Source: Paenibacillus sp. FSL H8-0048 | GTDB taxonomy: Bacteria; Bacillota; Bacilli; Paenibacillales; Paenibacillaceae | Assembly (NCBI RefSeq): GCF_038002825.1 | Contig: NZ_JBBODF010000001.1 | Span: forward strand, 1,240,001 to 1,304,000 | DNA: 64,000 nt | Direction: 5' to 3' | In this document: piece after piece, positions 62,981-64,000 of the stretch | How positions within the stretch are numbered: position 1 is the first letter of the stretch | Layout: every line of letters starts with the position of its first letter | Position numbers and translations under genes: made by a program | Notes under the pieces: model-generated | The model's input: only the letters and a program-made list of their open reading frames with translations | Databases searched by the model: none | Told to the model about the DNA's origin: nothing

Positions 62981-64000
62981 TTAGCCGCGTTCTGCAAGCG
63001 TCTTAGACTGCTTCACAGCATCGTCCCACTCTTTGGCCGGATCGGCTTTCTTCTCCAGCACATTCTTCAGTGCGTTCTTGAAGAAGGTATCGGTCTGGTC
63101 ATGCAGCGGTCCGTAGTATACCGGCTTCACGCGGTTAGCCGCTTTACCGAATTCCACCGCCGTCTGCTGTCCGCCGAAGAAGTCATCCTTGAAATCTACG
63201 AACGCAGGATCTTCGTACAGTGCAGGGATAGAAGGCATCAGGCCTTTGGTCTTGAAGGATTCCAGCTGGTTATCCTTGTTCACAAGCCACTGGATGAAAT
63301 CATAAGCTTCCTTGGAGTGCTTGCCTTCCTTCGGCAGCGTGATGAACGAACCGCCCCAGTTACCGGCACCCTCAGGAAGCTGGGCAATTCTCCATTTGCC
63401 GGAGGAGTCCGGCGCGTTGCTCTTGATATTGCCGGCCATCCAGGCCGGGCCCATCACGACGGCGAACGAACCATCGTTCATGCCTTGACCCCATTCAGGC
63501 GACCAGAGCATAACATTGCTGATCCAGCCTTCTTGAATGCCTTTAACGGTAAAGTCATATGCTTTCTTCACTTGCGGATTGGTATCGCCGATGAAGCTGC
63601 CGTCTGCTTTGCTGAAATAGATCTCATCCGCCGACTGGTCACGAAGCGCATTGTATGTCAGATCGGTAAGGTCAGAGAAATACTTGCCTGTCTTGTCTTT
63701 AAATGCTTTTGCTACAGTGGCAAATTTGTCCCATGTATCAATGGCTGCGCCGAAGCCTTCAGGATCGCTTGGCAGTCCGGCTGCTTCAGCCAGGTCCGTA
63801 CGGTAGTAGACTACGGTCGGGCCGATATCTGTCGGAAGTCCGAGCTGGAAGCTGCCGTCGATGGAGGAAGCCTGCTTCCATTTCCAGTCGAGATAGTTAG
63901 CCTGGATGTCTTTGGCTCCGAGGTCATTCAGGTTGTAGAATTTGTCCTGGGCTCCCAGGAAGCGTTCCATGAAACCGATCTCAAGCTGGAAAATGTCAGG
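62981..64000 (-). CDS. Carbohydrate ABC transporter substrate-binding protein (partial, N-terminus outside window)
   Basis: At least 339 residues of an SBP family 1 protein; the frame stays open to the right edge, so the signal peptide and start are missing. Motifs: LGLPTDIGPTVVYYRTDLAE, WGQGMNDGSFAVVMGPAWM, GSFITLPKEGKHSKEAYDFI and a C-terminal KKADPAKEWDDAVKQSKTL. It captures a sugar for the two downstream permeases and is likely under the YesM/YesN-type system. Confidence 0.92.
   Translation of the reverse strand, partial: PDIFQLEIGFMERFLGAQDKFYNLNDLGAKDIQANYLDWKWKQASSIDGSFQLGLPTDIGPTVVYYRTDLAEAAGLPSDPEGFGAAIDTWDKFATVAKAFKDKTGKYFSDLTDLTYNALRDQSADEIYFSKADGSFIGDTNPQVKKAYDFTVKGIQEGWISNVMLWSPEWGQGMNDGSFAVVMGPAWMAGNIKSNAPDSSGKWRIAQLPEGAGNWGGSFITLPKEGKHSKEAYDFIQWLVNKDNQLESFKTKGLMPSIPALYEDPAFVDFKDDFFGGQQTAVEFGKAANRVKPVYYGPLHDQTDTFFKNALKNVLEKKADPAKEWDDAVKQSKTLAERG

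Noticed and set aside
1..64000. tRNA, rRNA, insertion sequences, prophage
   Set aside because: No transposase, integrase or phage genes, no cloverleaf or rRNA-like stretches were recognised by reading.

Overview
The window looks like chromosomal DNA of a Paenibacillus-type member of the Bacillota. Evidence: roughly 50% G+C, GGAGG-type ribosome binding sites with ATG, GTG and TTG starts, Bacillus-type gene sets (des-desK-desR, tcyABC, fur, a TPP-riboswitch thiamine operon), an SLH-motif exported protein, and a YesM/YesN two-component pair beside a carbohydrate ABC importer. I saw no rRNA, tRNA, insertion sequence, prophage or CRISPR array. The first and last genes run off the window.

Layout. 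1-7 kb: an ECF sigma/anti-sigma pair with its own ECF-type promoter, an M29 aminopeptidase, a small coiled-coil protein, a VanZ-RDD membrane protein, an amidase and exonuclease III. 7-14 kb: a small beta-rich protein, citrate synthase, an MmyB-like regulator divergent from fabF with a palindromic operator candidate, an exported GH43 arabinanase and a lone OppD-type ATPase. 14.5-20.6 kb: a five-gene sugar-type operon (two epimerase-like TIM barrels, two Gfo/Idh/MocA dehydrogenases, an APH-fold kinase) divergent from an AraC regulator. 20.6-24 kb: small proteins, fur, an internally duplicated orphan protein and the SLH protein. 24.4-29.3 kb: a cystine-type ABC importer, then an MFS drug exporter divergent from its TetR regulator with two near-identical 16-bp operators. 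29.3-34.5 kb: TPP riboswitch and a pyrimidine-precursor ABC importer with thiM, thiD and thiE. 34.7-40.8 kb: GNAT, ABC exporter, a lipoprotein, rluF, a small basic protein and asd.

40.9-50.8 kb is the most unusual part: a tightly packed six-gene operon encoding a SWIM zinc-finger protein, two tandem 611-residue HEAT-like paralogues, a MoxR-type AAA+ ATPase, a DUF5682 protein and a VWA protein. It resembles the poorly understood E. coli yehLMPQ cluster with an added scaffold pair. The DUF5682 N-terminus carries motifs reminiscent of the EreA/TraB/ChaN fold.

51-55.4 kb: the complete cold/membrane-fluidity module des-desK-desR with a probable DesR operator, then an MFS gene broken by one in-frame stop. 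56.2-64 kb: YesN-type regulator, a membrane-anchored solute-binding protein and a YesM-type kinase, then two sugar permeases and a truncated binding protein.

Several intergenic regions hold short repeats. Three unrelated families are arranged in tandem with the same period of about 51 nt. A 24-unit octamer array lies between the yesN-like stop codon and its terminator. A roughly 100-nt two-hairpin element occurs twice with compensatory changes, plus one partial copy.
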